64,000 nt of DNA, taken from Jaltomata sinuosa (taxonomy: Eukaryota > Streptophyta > Magnoliopsida > Solanales > Solanaceae). Both the position numbers and the translations under genes were made by a program. Positions 46,842 to 58,554 of this stretch are shown piece after piece. Positions within the stretch are counted from its first letter, which is position 1, and each line of letters opens with the position of its first letter. The notes under the pieces are model-generated. The model made no database searches. It was not told where the DNA came from and worked only from the letters and a program-made list of their open reading frames with translations. The stretch spans positions 124,001 through 188,000 of the forward strand of contig QJPP01001407.1 in the NCBI GenBank assembly GCA_003996215.1. The letters run 5' to 3'.

Positions 46842-49800
46842 AACTATTTCTTGTCGTCAAGAAAATTAAATCTTTTAACTCAAGAGGCACACAACACAAG
46901 TGCAAATGACAATACTATAAGCCAAAGGAAACCCATTTCAGGTGCCAAATATGACTTTGGTGGGTACTAATGATTAGTCTATCACATGCTAACTTACTCT
47001 AAGCATTTCCTTTGATTCAAAACACAAACTCATGATGCAAAGGCACAATAAGAACAAGCAAGTGACAACAACCAATCCTCAATATGTGACTCCAACCACT
47101 AGCTTACCAAAACATGCTCATTTGACTCATTTTTGGAGTTTATCAATGTCACCAACTATCCTAATTCGCATGCCCTCACAAGAACGAAAGTCCCAAAAAC
47201 ACATTATGTACAAAGACAATCACAAGGGACAAATACAAACACTCACACTCACAAGGAATTTCAAGTGCACACAGTTGAACCATAGGCTTTCCCTTCATGT
47301 AGATTGCCACTAATGTAGGGAAGCCAAGCTAGGAATCACCAAGGAATTGCGGGTTACGATGTTGGGTAGGGATAAGGTGAGGATATCATTTGGTTCAAGT
47401 GACTACACCTCCCTAATGCTCTTTGTTTTCATTTCGAACACCGCTCACATTTTTCAATTTCAACTTCACCTTATTTCTCCCTCACACAACTCAAGATTTC
47501 TCCTTTTTAACTCATGATCATTCACACCTTATATCACCTTCAATTGGTAGCACCAATGTTTGCTTTTCAATATGATCATTAGATTGATCTTTTGGAGAAA
47601 TTTTCAATTTTTGAAGTAAGGTGCTACCTTGCACTTGAAGTGCATTTTATTTTCTCCTCATTTGATCACATGCACCCCCAAACTTAGGCATTTGCATATG
47701 TTATATTTTGTTTCCTCCCCAAACTTAGGCTTTTAGCCTACATTTTATTTTCAAGCAATTAGGGAGAATGGGTGCCAAAATAGAGTTTCCAAAATGTTCA
47801 AGGTGTTACAAGGTGCCAAAGGATGGTCACAAGCTCAAAAGGGGTTCACTAGGGTTGATGTCATGGGAAGTCATTTGGGTGAAGTGGCTATCAAAAAAGG
47901 CCTAAGGTCATTTTCCAAGCTTGGTTACACCTAGAATTTCACCTTGAATCACATTCGGGGCAAGTTCTAGACGACACACATGCACAAGAATTATTCAACT
48001 AAACCTCGACACACATGGCATGCAAATCATTCAAGAAGGATCAATTTTTAACTTCCTAAACAAGAACAAAGATGAGCTATTCTACATTATCACTACTAAT
48101 GAGTCAAGAGTCACAAAAATATTAAAAGAGTTGTCACAAAATCACTCTTCGCCATGCATTTTTCACAATTTTTTTTGTAAGGGTATGCCTATTTCACTTA
48201 GCATGCAAGACTACTTCATTGGTACCAAACAAGTCCATTTGAGACCAAAACCTCAAAATATGAAGACTTGCCCTTAAGAATGTCGTCACTCAGTCTATCA
48301 TTGGGCCAATTCATCTATCTAAATCGGTATGGCTGCCCAAGGTGGATCAAAGAAAGTATCACACTTTTTGAGCACATGTGATTCACACGTGACAAAGTTT
48401 GTGTCGCACTTGCAACGCACAGGCCAAATAGTGGGCCTGTGCGAAGCTCGTGCGGTTTGCACCCCGTTATTTTTGGAACAAATAGTCCCCAGCAAGTTTC
48501 ATCTATCCTAATGGGTACTCAGGCTTCCCCTGACTCACAACAACCACATCTCAACTACAAAATAACAAAAAAAGCTACAAAGTAAAGAAAACTAAAAATA
48601 ACTAAACCATCAACTTCTTCCACAACAACACTAAAGCCCGACAGGGGCATAAAACCCAACATGACAAAGGCACCATAATGAGAAGGGTTGGTGTTTATGC
48701 CTGATGAGTTGCAATTAGCGACGTAATGGAAGAACTTGATGGAATTTATTGTGTACCAAAAAGAGAGGGAGCACCTTTGCTTTGAGAAGAAAACATTTGG
48801 AGCCTTCTAATTTTTGAAAGTTTTGAACATAACCTGAACTGCCTGGAAGATTCACATTCGCGGTGGCTCGGCGCATGCGCAAAGGTTTAAAGTTCAACTA
48901 GCCTTCATATTCACGGTCGGTCCCTACGTTCGTGAAGGCTTGACGTAACCTGGTCTTTGCGTTCATGGCCGGTCTCTGCATTCGTGAAGGCTTGACATAA
49001 ACTGGTGTTCGCATTCGCGGCCAGTCTTTCGCGTTCGCGAAGAAGACTGGTCTAACCAGATTTGCACTTTTCCTTCAGCCTACTGCCCGCGATGTGTGAT
49101 AGGCACTTTGTGAGGTGAAAAATGCACGATGTTCGCACATGCTAGTATTTTTGTTCAGTTCACTATTTGATTATGCGGTGGCATGTGTGACGGGCACTCT
49201 TCCAGGTGCGAAAAACATGTTATTCAGAGGTATTTTTTTTGCTTCTCAACACTTAGTTCCTCTCCTCATTCCCTTGGAAACCTAAAAACACACCAAAAAG
49301 AAACAAAAAGTGAAGTAAAGTATGAAAATGATGGATTGCCTCCCATCAAGCGCACAATTTAACATCGCGGTGCGATGCAAGCTACCTCACCATAGAGATC
49401 TCTACTTGGAATATTTGAACCTTTGACCCAAACATGAATTGAATTTCCTATGGCACTCCCGGGGTGAAGGTTTTAGCATGAGAAGGCCATTCTCGTGATT
49501 CCACATTCCACACTTTATGGCCTTCAAGTGAGGAAGGACTCTTTGATTTTGTTCCACGACAAACTCAAAACTGGATAAACCTTCATCAACCCTCCTTCCA
49601 AGGTCTTCCAAAAAATTGATTACTTTGACTTTCATCCATTAAATAAAACTTAAGGTCGAACAGAGGTTAAAGTGGGATTTGGGCGTCTCCACCTTCAAGC
49701 TTGCCTCGTTCATAACCTCCTCACTTAGAGATATTATCAAAATCATGACCCATACATGGGGTAGTTGGTTGCAACCCCACCTTCAGTTCATATTCCTCTC

Positions 49801-49875
49801 TTGTGTTTTCCTCTTCTTTCGCCCTTGCATCCACAAAGCATTGCTTTATGGATTTCATACCCTCCTCTTGGGTTT
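46842..49875 (-). other. Element B interior, mostly non-coding
   Basis: It includes the 3' half shared with element C and two CpG-rich patches (48,390-48,465 and 48,850-49,040). The - strand frame 49,635-49,402 (INFLEDLGRRVDEGLSSFEF) is a possible gag-region remnant but has no domain I recognise. No RT, integrase or protease motif was found. Confidence 0.6.
48416..48443. repeat. Perfect 10-bp inverted repeat
   Basis: CGCACAGGCC and GGCCTGTGCG are separated by 8 bases, in a patch rich in TGCG and CGCA words. Confidence 0.85.
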
Positions 49876-50199
49876 CTAGCGAGGACAAGAGGGTCTGGAG
49901 CTTACTATATATACCTTCTTCGCTTGCGGATTCATGGTCCCTGTTTTGGTCACAAGCACAACTAGAAACATTGTTAGCACAATAAGGGGGAGGGGGTGAT
50001 CATCATTGGAGCAATTGCTCCAATGTCCATCACGACCACCACACAAATAACAATTGCGCCCATCATAGGGAGAATACCTTCCTCTCCTAGGGCCAATTCT
50101 ACACCTTTGTCTAAGGTGGGGTCCTCCATAATAAACATAATAGTCGGGAATATAAATTGGGATGCAACCACTACCATTTCTAAAATTCAAATAAGCCAT
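49876..50199 (-). CDS. Small zinc-knuckle ORF of element B, 107 codons
   Basis: A 107-codon frame beginning about 110 bases downstream of the primer site on the - strand. Residues 1-45 are rich in Tyr, Arg, Gly and Pro. At 50,052-50,011 it reads CYLCGGRDGHWSNC, a CCHC-like knuckle with spacing CX2CX5HX3C instead of the usual CX2CX4HX4C. The remainder is hydrophobic and of low quality and may be post-frameshift. It could be a reduced nucleocapsid that binds element RNA (inference). Being a single copy, it may also be a decayed gag. Confidence 0.5.
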   Translation of the reverse strand: MAYLNFRNGSGCIPIYIPDYYVYYGGPHLRQRCRIGPRRGRYSPYDGRNCYLCGGRDGHWSNCSNDDHPLPLIVLTMFLVVLVTKTGTMNPQAKKVYIVSSRPSCPR

Positions 50200-50308
50200 G
50201 ATGCCATCAACAAACTAAAACTAAACAAAAGAAAAACAATTATTCACAAAAAAATAGAACTAGAGTAAGTAAACTTAAATCCTTAACTAACTCAATACGT
50301 CAAATTGT

Positions 50309-50326
50309 TCCCCGACAATGGTGCCA
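50309..50326 (-). promoter_or_regulatory. Element B primer-binding site (tRNA-Asp type)
   Basis: The - strand reads TGGCACCATTGTCGGGGA, three changes from TGGCGCCGTTGCCGGGGA, the site many Tat/Athila-type plant elements use, complementary to tRNA-Asp. It lies four bases inside the LTR end. Confidence 0.82.
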
Positions 50327-50330
50327 TTTT

Positions 50331-51668
50331 TTATAAACAATCAAATCGTGCTGTCTAAGGAGGAGGTCACGGCGATCACGTAGTCAAAATAAAATTTATA
50401 ATTAGCAACGAGTGTTGGGGTCATACCCAAGTGAACAATGTAGTTGCGATTGAGCTAATAAAGAGTCCAAGCAACTTATTGAAGTTCAAATAACAAAAAG
50501 GGAGAAAGATATCTTAAAGGGGGGTTTTAACTATAACTAAAAGATAAACAAAATCAAATAAAAGATAAATTGATCAATGGTTTTCCTTGCTTTCGTCAAG
50601 CAAGGATAACAAGGGAGAATTAGGAGTGGGAAATTCAATTCACAAGACCTGCACCCGATTGACACCTAGGTAGTCTTGGTCATAAGTGTGGAATGCTATC
50701 TCTTGATCAACATCCACATTTCCAAATGATTTTTGTTAGAACATCATTCGGTGCGATAAACAAGCAACCAATTAACTTGGGGAGGTCATCTTATTTCTAG
50801 CTCGGACCCTTAACTGGGAGATTCTGCGATAGGATCTATGTCTAGCCTCCAATCTAAATGGATTCCCAAGTACCCACTATTGAAACTTCCTGAATTTAGG
50901 GAAATTCTCTCTCGAGCAATTACCCAAATCAGTAAGCTAAGTCAATGTTTGCAACCATTTTCTATAAATTCAAGCAATGGAGGATTCAATAGACCCAAAT
51001 AATCAAACAAGAACAAAATCTATATATAAATTCAATAACCCACAATGTATTATCTCTAATACAAACCCAAAATCTCAAGTCAACAAACACACCAAAATAA
51101 ATAGCAATTAAGAACAAGCGTTGAAGAAGGGAATCTAAATATTTTACAATACAAAGCATCCAAATCTTCACTCCTATGGTGTTGGTTGATGAACCTTGCT
51201 CCCAAGCTTGCTCAAAAGTTCTGAAAATAGCCAAAGATATGTTTTAAGATGGCTTAGGAGTGTTTTATGTGAATTGTGGTTTCTCCGGATGTGAAATTCC
51301 AAAATTACCCCTGCAGATGCTTTTTTCGTTCGCCTTCGCGTAGTGTCCACCACATTCGCGAAGAGTCTCTATCTTGTTGACCTTTGCATACGCGAGTGGT
51401 ACACTATTTTCGTGGAGCTTTTACTCATTTGTCCTTCAAGTTAGCAGCTGGGACCCCGCGTTCGGGAAGGCATGTGCTGCTGCCAACTACTTGCTTCTCT
51501 GAATGGCCTCCTTTTGACTTGTTTTCATCCGAATTCATCCCAAACACTTCTAAAATACAAAGAGCTGCAAAATAGATGTAATATGTGTCAATTGCACTAT
51601 TTTCTACTTTAAACTAGCAAAAGCATAAGCTTAAAGGCTGAATAAGTAGGTAAAATACCGACTTATCA
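50331..51668 (-). repeat. Element B 5' LTR, 1.34 kb
   Basis: It runs from the decayed TTATAA end beside the primer site to CTTATCA at 51,668. It contains a CpG-rich patch at 51,330-51,470 (GCCTTCGCGTAG, CATTCGCGAAG). Confidence 0.85.
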
Positions 51669-53110
51669 TAGCATAAGACTTAAAAACATTCATACAAGAG
51701 TGTATTATAACCAACAATATACCATGTGAGCTATCTGGAATCCAACTATATAACCCTAGTTGGCAAAGCTACCCCGAACCTTGCCAAAGTATGGGGTACC
51801 ATACATATTGTAGTGTGGAACCACTTTCATAAGGGGACACTCTTAACTAACGAGGACCCTTCTTTAATGGGAGACACGCTCAACTAACGAGGACCCTCTT
51901 CACCTACCCTGGAAACAAAGTTTTAGACTTGGGTTATCAAGAACCCTCATCGCTCGGTTCTAAATACTACTTCCAAAATATACATATAGCTCATAATATA
52001 CTAGTAACATATCTAATGCCAAATCTATTTTGAAAAGCACAAGGACATATCTAATGTCATGCAATTCACATATAGTAAGTCTTGAAACTTAGCATAGCCA
52101 TAATTCAAATTATACTTTTCTTTCTAAATTCGTAGCTTGAAGAATTAGGCATGCAATATCATAATACATGAGGTCATGCTATCTAAACATGCCAATTTTC
52201 ACTTGAAAATATGCAATTCAATGGAATCATGCTAGAAATCATCTTTAATGCATGGGCTTTTAAAATAAATTAAAGAACCTCAAATAAATCATAGATAAGC
52301 ATTGAGAAACCATGATTTATGCTTACAAAGAAGACCCATAGCTTTTCCCTAATTTGAGTAAGAACCATAATTTCACAATTTCATAAATCGAAGTAAAATA
52401 TTGGGTTTTGGGCATAAGGGTGAAGGGAATCCCTTATTGAATACCCACATACCTAATTGAAGCTTTCTTGATATAAGATGAAAAGAAATAGAGGCTTGAA
52501 CTTGGATCTTGAGACTTGGAGCTTGAAGGAGTTATTTTCCTCTTTAGGTAGATTAATGAGGAATAATGAAAGACTTAAGGCTAACAAGAGTAGAAACCCT
52601 ACTAAAAGTGGCAAAAATGACTTCACTTAAGAGTTAAAAGGGTGGGTAATTACAAAAATATCCCTTGGATTTAATTAGAGAAAAGCTGTTAAAAATCTCA
52701 GCTTCAAGAATCATGGGTGCAATCCACGTGCCATAGACTGAACCAAGACTCATGGTTTCCACTCGTGGTTTCTAGACTAAATGATCAACTACGGAAGACT
52801 TTTTACGACTCAATAGGATGAGCTGTAGAATAAACTATGGTTCGTAGACCTATTCTTCATTCCTGGGAAAATAGACAGCCCTCAAATCAAGTAACACAAG
52901 TCAACAAGATGGTCTATAGTTCAAACTACGGGCCATAGAAGCCACTCATGGTTCTCAGACCAGAGGTTGATCCTGCAGACTTAAACCATGAGTTCATTCC
53001 ACGGCTCTTGGTTCAAACCACAGTCCGTGGTTTGGACCCCTAGATCCTAGAAAAGTCAAAAATTATAGATTTTCTATGTTTGAAAGCTGGATCGAATTTT
53101 GTGTGTTACA
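51669..53110 (-). mobile_element. Partial LTR of the gypsy-2 family, antisense
   Basis: Its own strand starts TGTAACACACAAAATTCG (from 53,110) and follows the gypsy-2 LTR: CCGTGG/CCACGG-type palindromes at 52,740-53,035, the region around 52,440 (GGGTATTCAAT sense), a decayed array at 52,005-52,060, and CTCGTTAG near 51,855. It stops at a point equal to about 34,660 of the gypsy-2 LTR, exactly where the element B LTR ends. No coding sequence. Confidence 0.83.
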
Positions 53111-53995
53111 CAGAATGACCAAAAAGTAAACTAGGATGGAGACATTTTGGTAGCCTCCATTATGATGAGGGAGAAAATGAACTTTAGGGAGATCACGGCT
53201 ATGGTGATAAGGAGGACAGCATGTCAGGGTGGTGACTCATTTCCATACCTGTGCTCATTGGCAAGCTTTGTCCAAAGGCTGGAATTCCATACTTTAGCTT
53301 TGACCAGCCTACCCCTGTCACTAGTGTACTTGACCTCAGCAAGAAAACTATCTTGGATGCTCTTAGGTTTAAGAGGCGCATAATGCAGCCCCTTGAGGAT
53401 ATTGAGTTTGGAGATTCAGACATTGACCCTACTGCTTCATCCCCTCTAGATCAGGTTTAGAAGCACCTACTCCTACGGTATTGGGAAATCCTACAGCTGC
53501 TACACCTCAGGGACCCCCACCTTCTTCATTGACCTTGACCAGGGAGGGCCTCAAAAAGATGGTTAACCTAACCTATTCTCATGATTGGCAATTCATCTAT
53601 TTATCTTATAAGCTACTCGAGCTAATCTAGAAGGCTATCAAGAAGGTTATGAAGGGGGTGGTGGATAGCGTGAGCAAGCTATGCCAGAGGTTAGATGTCA
53701 TTTAGGGGGCTGTGAAGGATATTTGGAAGGATTTTGATAAGGCAAAAGGGAAGGCCCTAGTTATTGATGCAAATTTAAGTGTCTTGATTGAGGCCATGCC
53801 TCAGCCCTTTCATAATCGCGGTCCCATGGATGACTTGTTCACAGCCTACGATGATAATGAGGAGAAACTGGCTGATGATCAGAACCCAGTATTCTAGTAG
53901 GTAATCAAAGAGTACAACTCACTTTGCACTCCCACAAGGATAGTGCAGGCTCCAGCGCAGAGGTAGCAGAGCAGGAAGATGATGCAGAGGAGTAG
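53111..53995 (+). pseudogene. C-terminal part of a plant transposon-protein ORF
   Basis: Frames change, but in order there are ASIMMREKMNFREITAMVIR (53,150), LIGKLCPKAGIPYFSFDQ (53,254) and a long tail ending in EVAEQEDDAEE before TAG at 53,993. The pattern of a hydrophobic helix, then 'LITxLCxxAGVP', then an acidic tail matches the family annotated as putative plant transposon protein (Transposase_32-like), which is linked to non-autonomous gypsy elements. Its biochemical role is not known. The N-terminal half is missing at the LTR junction. Confidence 0.65.
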
Positions 53996-56100
53996 CATTA
54001 TAGGGAGTTTTTGCACCTTTTCCTACATATTGAGCATAAGTATTAAGGGAAATTCTTTATTTGTGTGGTGGAGGTTGTGCATTTTGGTTTATTGCTATTG
54101 GTTACCCATGTTGGGCTTTGGGATATTGTTTTTATTGCCCTTGTCGGGCCTTGGCATTTTTATTTCCCTGCTAAATGTTTTATTTGGCCCTTGTTAGGTG
54201 CGTGTTGGATGATTGTGATATTGCCCGTGCTGGGACTTTTATTTGGTTGTTGGTGCTTTAACTGTGCCATTTCCAAGCTTGGTGCTTTATTTTTGTTGAT
54301 GATTTTGCGATATCGTCGTGTTGGTCCTACACAATTCATTGTTTTATAACTCATGCTTTGCAAATGCGCTTAGTGCTTATGCCGAGGATGGATTTCACAT
54401 GACTCATGAGCGCTGAAAAGTTGGTCGCCTTGTTCATAGTAGATCAGTAATAAACTCTAAGGGTTTTCTTCATACCATAGTTCTTTTTCGAGGAGAAAAT
54501 TATTTTCTTTTATTTTTTGCTTTTCTTTTGTTTATTTTTGTGTCAAACTGGGTTGGTGTTTTCCTATGATAGATTGAGAGGTACCTTTCTTAAGGTAAAA
54601 TGCCATGTTTTAGTTTAACTTTGAGTATGTGCTTTGCTTGTCTCAAAATGGGACCATAAAAAAATTTCTTGGCAAAGAGGTTTTTGAAAATTAAAGGAAA
54701 GAGGGAAAATGATTTTGGATTAAGCATTCTTTTTTCATGATTTGCACACTCCCCATTTGGCTTGATCGATTGACAAACGAGTGTGTAAAGAACTTGATTT
54801 AGCCTTTCAAAAGTCATTTGTCCCAATTAAATTGGAGACTCATTGTGATAATTCTTGTGTTGTGATATCTTGTGTGGTAAGTCTATACCTAGTTCTTGTG
54901 TGCATGTGTTGTCTATAACTTTCCCCGAATGTGATTCAAGGTGAAATTCTAGTAGAAATCGATCTTGGAAAATGACCATAGGCCCTTTTTGAATAGCCAC
55001 TTCACCCAAATTGACTTCCCTTTACATTGATCCTAGTAAGCATCTTTGATCTTGTTACTTTTCTTTGGCACCTTGTTGATACCTTGACCATTTTTGGAAC
55101 CTAAATTTTTGAATTCGTCCTCCATAATAGCTTGAAAGTGAAACATAGGCTGAAAGCCTAAGTTTGGGAGGTAATTGAAATGATAATAAAAGCAAATGCC
55201 TATGTTTAGGGGTGTACGTACTAATATGCAAAAGAAAAGGAGTTTTGCTTTAATGCAAGGTAGCACCTTATGAATTAAATTAAAATTGCTCCAAAATGCC
55301 TAATGAAATGACTAAAATTAAAGAAAGAAAGAAATTGGTGCTACCAAGTGAAGGTGATATAAGGATGTCAAATAATCAAATTTGAAGGGAAAGTTTGGGT
55401 TGTGTGAGGGAGAAACAAGGTGAAGTCATTATCCAAAAATGTCAGCAGTGTTTTGAAATTATCACAAGGAGCATTAGTGAGGTTTAGTCACTTGAGCCAA
55501 ATGCAATCCTCATCTTATCCTAAACAAATATCGTAACCCGCAAGTCCTTAGTAATTCTGAGCTTGGTAACTCTACATTAATGGTGAATTACATGAAGATC
55601 AAGCCTATGGTTTGATATGTGTACACTTGAAATTCTTTGAGAGAGTGAGAGTCTTTTGGTTCTCTTATAATCCCTTTGTCTTGTGGATGCATGATTGTGA
55701 GTGAGATTCTCTCTTGTGGTGAGTGGCATTGCATACTTGAAAGGAGTGATGAAGTCTCTATTTCAATTGACAGGAATGAGTGAGACAAGTTGTGTGGAAA
55801 ATCTTGAGGCAAACCTTGAAGGTCTACGCTAATTACTTGAGAAGCTTGAATATCTTGTTTTGAATGACAAATTCCCTTGATTTGAATGAGAAATTATATC
55901 CTTTAACAAAGATTTTGAAATAAGCAATTGCCTTGAGAATGTTGTGGTCCAAATTGAGATGAGCATTCTAGTTGAGTGTTTTTGTTTGATATTTTTCTTA
56001 GTTTTTAGAGATAGAGTAATCATGTGTGCACCCTATTGAGTTTTAGAGCATAATTCATTCCTTACTTTGTGAGTATCATGATTGATGACAAGCAATAGTT
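53996..56100 (+). other. Element C non-coding interior
   Basis: The 53,996-54,360 part is a T/G-rich stretch with recurring TATTGCCC, TTGTCGGGCC and TTTATTTGG words; the hydrophobic ORFs there are low complexity. 54,590-56,100 is co-linear with the element B interior in reverse orientation. No enzyme motif. Confidence 0.65.
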
Positions 56101-56102
56101 CA

Positions 56103-56114
56103 AGTTTGGGGGTT
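56103..56114 (+). promoter_or_regulatory. Element C polypurine tract
   Basis: AGTTTGGGGGTT directly before TGATAAGTTGG, as in element B. Confidence 0.8.
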
Positions 56115-57533
56115 TGATAAGTTGGTAATCTACTAACTTATTGAGCCTTTATTCATGAATTATTGCCATGTTTTGATAAGATTAGAGGTACTTATTGACT
56201 TTATTAATGAAAATGCAGGTACTCTTGGTCAAAAGTAAAAATCAAGGAATTGGACCCAAAAAAGCTCAAAAAGAGTTGAAGTGTGAAGGTGATCAAAAGA
56301 AAAGAAGAATATGCCAAGAGGTGTGGCCACCGTGTGATGCACACAACAGCTGGTGCGATCCGCACCTCCCTTAGCATGACACCCAAACTTAGCTGAAGTT
56401 ACTGGTTGGTTGGAGAAGAGACGTGCGATGCTCACAACATGTAGTGTGATCGTACGTCGTGTCGCACGTTGCATCACACCATTCTGGAGGGGAAATTTTG
56501 TCAATTTACAAGTGATGTTTTGGTAAACTTTTAAAATCCTCTTTGGGGTGTGTACCTGATAGTTTTTGCACAATATTTGAACAGCTTTCCATAGAGAGAG
56601 TTTACCTGATAGTTTTTGCACAATATGGAACAGCTTTCCATAGAGAGAGTTTCCCAAGGAAGATAGTGAGTGTATTTGATATTTCTCATCTTCTACCTTG
56701 AGATACCACAATTATTGTACCAAATGAGCTTGGATTTCAATATTGTCTTAACTATGAATGGAAATTTAAATTACTCAATTGGTATAATCTATTATTTTTT
56801 TCTTAGCATGAGTGGCTAATTTCCTTTTCTAAAGGTATGTGTATTATGGGTATTTGAATTTGGGTATGTATCTTGCTTAATTTTGTTTAGAATTGCTAAA
56901 TTGATATGGGTCTATTGAATTCTCCATGTATTAATTTTAAAATTGATGGTTGCAAACAGTCATTGAGTTTACTTGGTTGTGTTCTTTCTTGAAAGAGGAT
57001 TGAGGCTAGAAATAGCTCATTCGCCGGGAAACACCCATTTAAGATTCTAAACTAGAAGTAGTATGACTTCCCCAAGTTTATATTGGTTGGTTTGAGTTTT
57101 ACCCATGGTGCTTGAATAAAGACCATTGGATAAATGTTTGAAAGATCAAAAGATTAACATTCATGGCTAAAACTAATTTTGCTCATATCATTTATTAAGA
57201 AGTTACATAATTGAGCAAGTACCCAAACCCACGTTTGAATACCATCAGAAACATACCCCTAGTCGTCCTCTCATTTTATTATAAATCCCTTGCTTACTTT
57301 AATTTCTTGTTCGAATTGGGATTGTGATAATTTTCCCAATTCCTTATTCCCCCAATCTTTACTTTTAGTTTTTTGAACAATTACTCTCTTATTGAGTGAC
57401 ATACGATAGTTTCTTAGTGACTCATCATAACCATTCTCTGTGGGATTGACTCCGACATCCGTTGGGAATATAATTTTTTTTTCTCTGACGATCGCTAGCA
57501 CCTCCTATTGGAGAGTGATTTTGAGCGTTATCA
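56115..57533 (+). repeat. Element C LTR, 1.42 kb
   Basis: It starts TGATAAGTTGG and ends GCGTTATCA, with inverted ends TGATAA/TTATCA. It is related to the LTR of element B. A patch of GCGATGC, GATCGTACG and GTCGCACG words lies at 56,330-56,475. Confidence 0.82.
56554..56652 (+). repeat. 50-bp tandem duplication in the element C LTR
   Basis: Two adjacent copies beginning ACCTGATAGTTTTTGCACAA and ending CATAGAGAGAGTTT, differing at two or three positions. Confidence 0.92.
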
Positions 57534-58554
57534 TACCTCATGTCACACATGCCCCGAAGAATAATGTTGTCCAAATGTGTGTGATGTTTTTAGGAAGGTT
57601 CTAAAACCCTTTTTGGGGTCTCTACTGAGAATTATTCTTGAGTTTTTACTTTCCCAAGGAAGAGTATTGAGGGTAAACTTTTATCTTCTTCTTCCACATT
57701 GAAAAACACCATTTGTAAGGAATTTTAAGCTTAGAATTTGAACTTAGCTTACAATATGAATGGAATTTTGGAAAACTCAATTGATATTCTCTCTTGTTCT
57801 TTAATATGAGAAGGTAAATTTTATTCTAGTGGTATGTGCATGATGGGTGTTTTAATTTGGGAACGGGTATTGATTAATTGTACTTATAATTGATTATTTA
57901 GTATGGGTCTATTAAATTCTTCATGGTTGCAAACATTAATTGCGTTTACTAATTTTGTACTTGCTTGAAAGAGGAGTTCATAAATTAGGTAAGAATTCAA
58001 TAGTGAGAATTTGGGATTTCCACCATAGATTAAGGCTAGAAATATCTTGATTGAAGGAAATTCCCATCTAAGAATCAAATCTAGAGATAATTTGATTCAT
58101 CCAAGCATTAATTGGTTTGGTTTAAGGTAAAGTTACGGGGCTTGAGCAAAGACCATAGTTCATATATTTGGAGTGTTGAAAGACTTTCAAATATAGATCG
58201 AAGAAAGCTACCCATACCTTTAGTTGAAACTTTTCATGATTAATCAATTTCTTATCCCATTGTAGAACTCCATCGGAATCATACCCCTAGTTTTCCTTCT
58301 CTTGATTACTCAAATTGTGTTTACGTTATTTTTTTGTTGTTTGTCATTCGAATATTTACCAAACCTTTTCCCCCAATTTTTACTTTTATTTTCTCAAACA
58401 ATTACTCATGCTAGTGAATTGTACTCTTATGTTTACTGGCAAACCATTGTCCCATTCTCCATGGATTCAACCTTGACACCCCATTAGTTTACTTCCTTGT
58501 TTTGCTTGGCGATCGTTACCACCTCTATTGGGAGAGTACTTTTGTACATCATCA
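57534..58554 (+). repeat. Second, partial LTR directly after element C
   Basis: It repeats the order of the last kilobase of 56,115-57,533: GATGTTTT..., CCCAAGGAAGA, a GGGTCTATT...AATTCTTCATGG block, GATCGTTACCACCTC and the end CATCATCA at 58,554. It lacks the first 400 bp and the TGATAAG start. Confidence 0.75.

Larger units (their letters stand above)
45935..51668 (-). mobile_element. Element B: non-autonomous LTR element, 5.7 kb
   Basis: The direct repeats 45,935-46,827 and 50,771-51,668 are nearly co-linear and belong to LTRs of 1.34 kb; the left one lacks its last 430 bp or so. A primer site at 50,326-50,309 and a polypurine tract at 46,841-46,828 set the - strand orientation. The 3.5-kb interior has a small zinc-knuckle ORF near the primer site and no pol. 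Its 3' half matches 54,590-56,114 (element C), for example TTCACCTTGAATCACATTCG. The LTR ends are TGATAAG and, on the other side, a decayed TTATAA. Confidence 0.85.

Noticed and set aside
53979..54349. Hydrophobic ORFs (72 and 94 codons) as membrane proteins
   Set aside because: The sequence is T/G-rich with repeated words and lies after the stop of the transposon-protein tail. Both frames are hydrophobic for compositional reasons.
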